Assembly: GCA_016213785.1 (NCBI GenBank)
Contig: JACQZQ010000078.1
Span: forward strand, 1-64,000
DNA from: Acidobacteriota bacterium
GTDB taxonomy: Bacteria > Acidobacteriota > Blastocatellia > Chloracidobacteriales > JADJPF01
Direction: 5' to 3'
Length of the DNA: 64,000 nucleotides
In this document: one piece after another, positions 62,435-64,000 of the stretch
Layout of the letters: each line of letters starts with the position of its first letter
Position numbering within the stretch: the stretch's first letter is position 1
Position numbers and translations under genes: made by a program
The notes under the pieces: model-generated
Seen by the model: the letters and a program-made list of their open reading frames with translations, nothing else
Database searches by the model: none
What the model was told of the DNA's origin: nothing

Positions 62435-63559
62435 TTACACAAAATGCCTACGCGCATAAGCTAGTAGTTTACCTGCATAAGTTTTTATATTAGGACAAGT
62501 AATATCAGAACCTTTTAAGAATTCTAATGTGTTAGAAGTGTCATATTTTGTTGCATAAGCAGTATAATGAACAATTTCTACTGGGACATTAGTAATAGGT
62601 TCTAAACTCTGAGCTAACTGTTTAATACCTGGAAGACGCAATGCCCAAACCAAAGGATCAGTGTAGACATTAGCAATAGGACGTACCCAACCAGCTTTAT
62701 CACAAAAAATATCAATGAACTCTCGCATACTAACAGGATTTGGGTCTGTTAAGCTAAAGGTTTTTCCTTCAATCCCTTTTTTACGACTAATATGGTCTAG
62801 ACAATTTACTACATAATCCACTGGTACAATATGACACTTAATATAAGTTCCACCAGGAGCAAGAGGAAAAAATGTTGGGATCACAGGAGAAATACTTCTT
62901 GTAAGAGCTTGAATTTTCATAAAAGGGACTAATAAATAATAAGGCCCGTCTATTTTGTCCATTTCCCCAGTTGTTGAATCTCCAACTACGACTCCTGGGC
63001 GATATATCGCTATAGGAAGTTCTTCTGCGGCTTCTCTAACCTCAACTTCTGCTAAAAATTTAGTATAAGCATAATGATTATCAAACTGTTGACCAGCAAG
63101 TAACATATCTTCATGCCAAACACCTTTATAATCACCTGCTACAGCTAAAGTACTAACATAATGAACACAGTTTAATTTTTCACAACCTCTAGCAAAATTA
63201 AGCATATGCAAAGTACCATCAACATTAGCCTTTATTGCATCTTCACGGCTAATACCTAATTCATAATGAGCAGCTAGGTGAAATATTTCTTGGACTTTTT
63301 TTTGTAGTTCTGTAGCCTCAACAGTACTTTCTAGTAATGTAGGTTTTGACAAATCTCCACTAACAATATGTATTCTTTCTGGAGCATCAGGAAAAGTAAG
63401 CATTAAACTTTCAATCATTCGCTCAACTTTAGAAAAAGAACTTCGACGAACTACTAAATAAATTTGCGTTTGTTTTTGTAAAAGCAGTTTTTTTACTAGT
63501 CGTCGGCCAATAAAACCTGTACCTCCAGTAAGTAAAACTGTTCTTTTGCCTTTTGGCAT
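62435..63559 (-). CDS. Extended SDR, thioester/acyl reductase-like
   Basis: 374 residues. The NAD(P)-binding motif VLLTGGTGFIGRRLVKKLL is at the N-terminus, the active site at YAYTKFLAE (Y-x3-K), with SGDLSKPTLLES and IYRPGVVVGDS. The layout matches the NAD-dependent epimerase/male-sterility fatty acyl-CoA reductase group (NAD_binding_4). It probably reduces or modifies a CoA- or lipid-linked substrate. AAGGAG precedes the ATG. Followed closely by the lipoprotein gene. Confidence 0.85.
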   Translation of the reverse strand: MPKGKRTVLLTGGTGFIGRRLVKKLLLQKQTQIYLVVRRSSFSKVERMIESLMLTFPDAPERIHIVSGDLSKPTLLESTVEATELQKKVQEIFHLAAHYELGISREDAIKANVDGTLHMLNFARGCEKLNCVHYVSTLAVAGDYKGVWHEDMLLAGQQFDNHYAYTKFLAEVEVREAAEELPIAIYRPGVVVGDSTTGEMDKIDGPYYLLVPFMKIQALTRSISPVIPTFFPLAPGGTYIKCHIVPVDYVVNCLDHISRKKGIEGKTFSLTDPNPVSMREFIDIFCDKAGWVRPIANVYTDPLVWALRLPGIKQLAQSLEPITNVPVEIVHYTAYATKYDTSNTLEFLKGSDITCPNIKTYAGKLLAYARRHFV

Positions 63560-63630
63560 AAAACTCCTTAAATAAAATATAAAATTTATGTTTTGTTTTT
63601 AATATTTTGTAAAGAAAATAAGCTTGAAAC

Positions 63631-63660
63631 TTAAGCCCAAGGATTTATCCTTGGGCTTAA
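63631..63660 (-). terminator. Palindrome after the partial gene at the window end
   Basis: A perfect 13-bp stem (TTAAGCCCAAGGA / TCCTTGGGCTTAA) with a 4-base loop, 38 bases past the stop of the partial gene on the minus strand; the T-run after it is modest. Confidence 0.75.
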
Positions 63661-63697
63661 AACTAATAACTATTCTAGGCTTTAAGCTTAATTTGTT

Positions 63698-64000
63698 TTA
63701 GTTTGTTGCTGCACTAACAACTTCTGTATTTTCTTCAGCTAATGCCTCTACTGAAGTCTCTGCCACTAAATCTTGTACTTCTGTTTTAATTTTGCGGCTT
63801 CCACGTTTTGCTTTAGCAACAGGTTCTTTAACTTCTTTAACTTCTTTAGCTTCTTTAACTTCTTTAACTTCAAGCTTTGCTATTATTCTAGGTTTCTTTG
63901 CTTTAGCAGGTTTAGTTGATTTTTTTGCTGGTAATGCCGCTTCAGCTATTTCTGTAAGTTGTCCTAGTTCAACAGCTTCAACTGGTTCAACTACTTCGAC
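63698..64000 (-). CDS. Lys/Glu/Val-rich protein tail, partial (runs off the window)
   Basis: The last 100 residues of a gene whose start lies beyond 64000. The tail is low complexity: acidic VEVVEPVEAVE, then Ala/Lys-rich AKAKKPRIIAK, tandem V-K-E-(V/A)-K-E repeats, KAKRGSRKIKT, and an acidic end ending SAATN. This resembles the C-terminal tails of histone-H1-like proteins, ribosome-associated proteins or Rho/NusA extensions, so the parent family cannot be named from what is here. The terminator at 63631 follows. Confidence 0.75.
   Translation of the reverse strand, partial: VEVVEPVEAVELGQLTEIAEAALPAKKSTKPAKAKKPRIIAKLEVKEVKEAKEVKEVKEPVAKAKRGSRKIKTEVQDLVAETSVEALAEENTEVVSAATN

Noticed and set aside
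61353-62493. Plus-strand frames opposite the kinase, lipoprotein and SDR genes
   Set aside because: Shadows of the minus-strand genes, which have signal, lipobox or family motifs.

Overview
The window is AT-rich bacterial chromosome with no phage, transposase, CRISPR, rRNA or tRNA that I could recognise. The best guess is a low-GC member of the Acidobacteriota (Blastocatellia-like). Supporting signs are a tandem pair of exported VWFA proteins of the type common in that phylum, several Hanks-type Ser/Thr kinases including a very large kinase-ATPase-TPR protein, fused isobutyryl-CoA mutase, and long secreted BNR/NHL proteins. This assignment is inference; no marker rRNA is present.

Layout. 1-554 is T-rich and gene-free. 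555-2662 (-) holds proline dehydrogenase followed by a PHA-synthase-like hydrolase. 3040-9024 (+) is an acyl-CoA/B12 block: IcmF, a small P-loop kinase, a response regulator, a stand-alone B12 domain and a crotonase-fold protein. 9124-14172 (-) carries an ECF sigma/anti-sigma pair, hemL overlapping an S1/P1-nuclease-like gene, and a kinase. 14508-17872 (-) is a canonical sdhCAB operon. 18224-31604 mixes unknown proteins, secreted beta-propeller/NHL proteins, a methyltransferase, a sigma54-type regulator, a TetR regulator and a HEAT/TPR protein. 31720-33255 (-) holds a lipase-like protein with a disordered N-terminus and a small protein resembling a type III secretion chaperone. 33583-41352 (+) carries a Ycf46-like AAA ATPase, three exported proteins (two VWFA) and a UvrD-type helicase with an inserted DEDDh exonuclease.

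The most unusual part is 41355-47093 (-). It is a colinear run of a second complex II (SdhC/A/B), the NADH-sensing repressor Rex, a class II aldolase with a Cys-containing tail, a 68-residue Val/Ala/Asp-rich protein, and two microcompartment shell proteins (hexamer and pentamer types). The second SdhA has lost both the FAD-linking His and the catalytic Arg seen in the first SdhA, while the haem and Fe-S ligands are kept. I read this as a minimal microcompartment locus placed beside redox sensing and an altered complex II. The functional link is inference.

47281-64000 holds an HTH protein, msrA, a Ycf48-like protein, kinases, plsC, a LysR/lipocalin divergent pair, proS with an arginyltransferase-like gene downstream, a lipoprotein, an extended SDR and the Lys/Glu/Val-rich tail of a gene that runs off the end. 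Many 3' ends carry strong palindromes. A REP-like cluster lies at 19935-20142.
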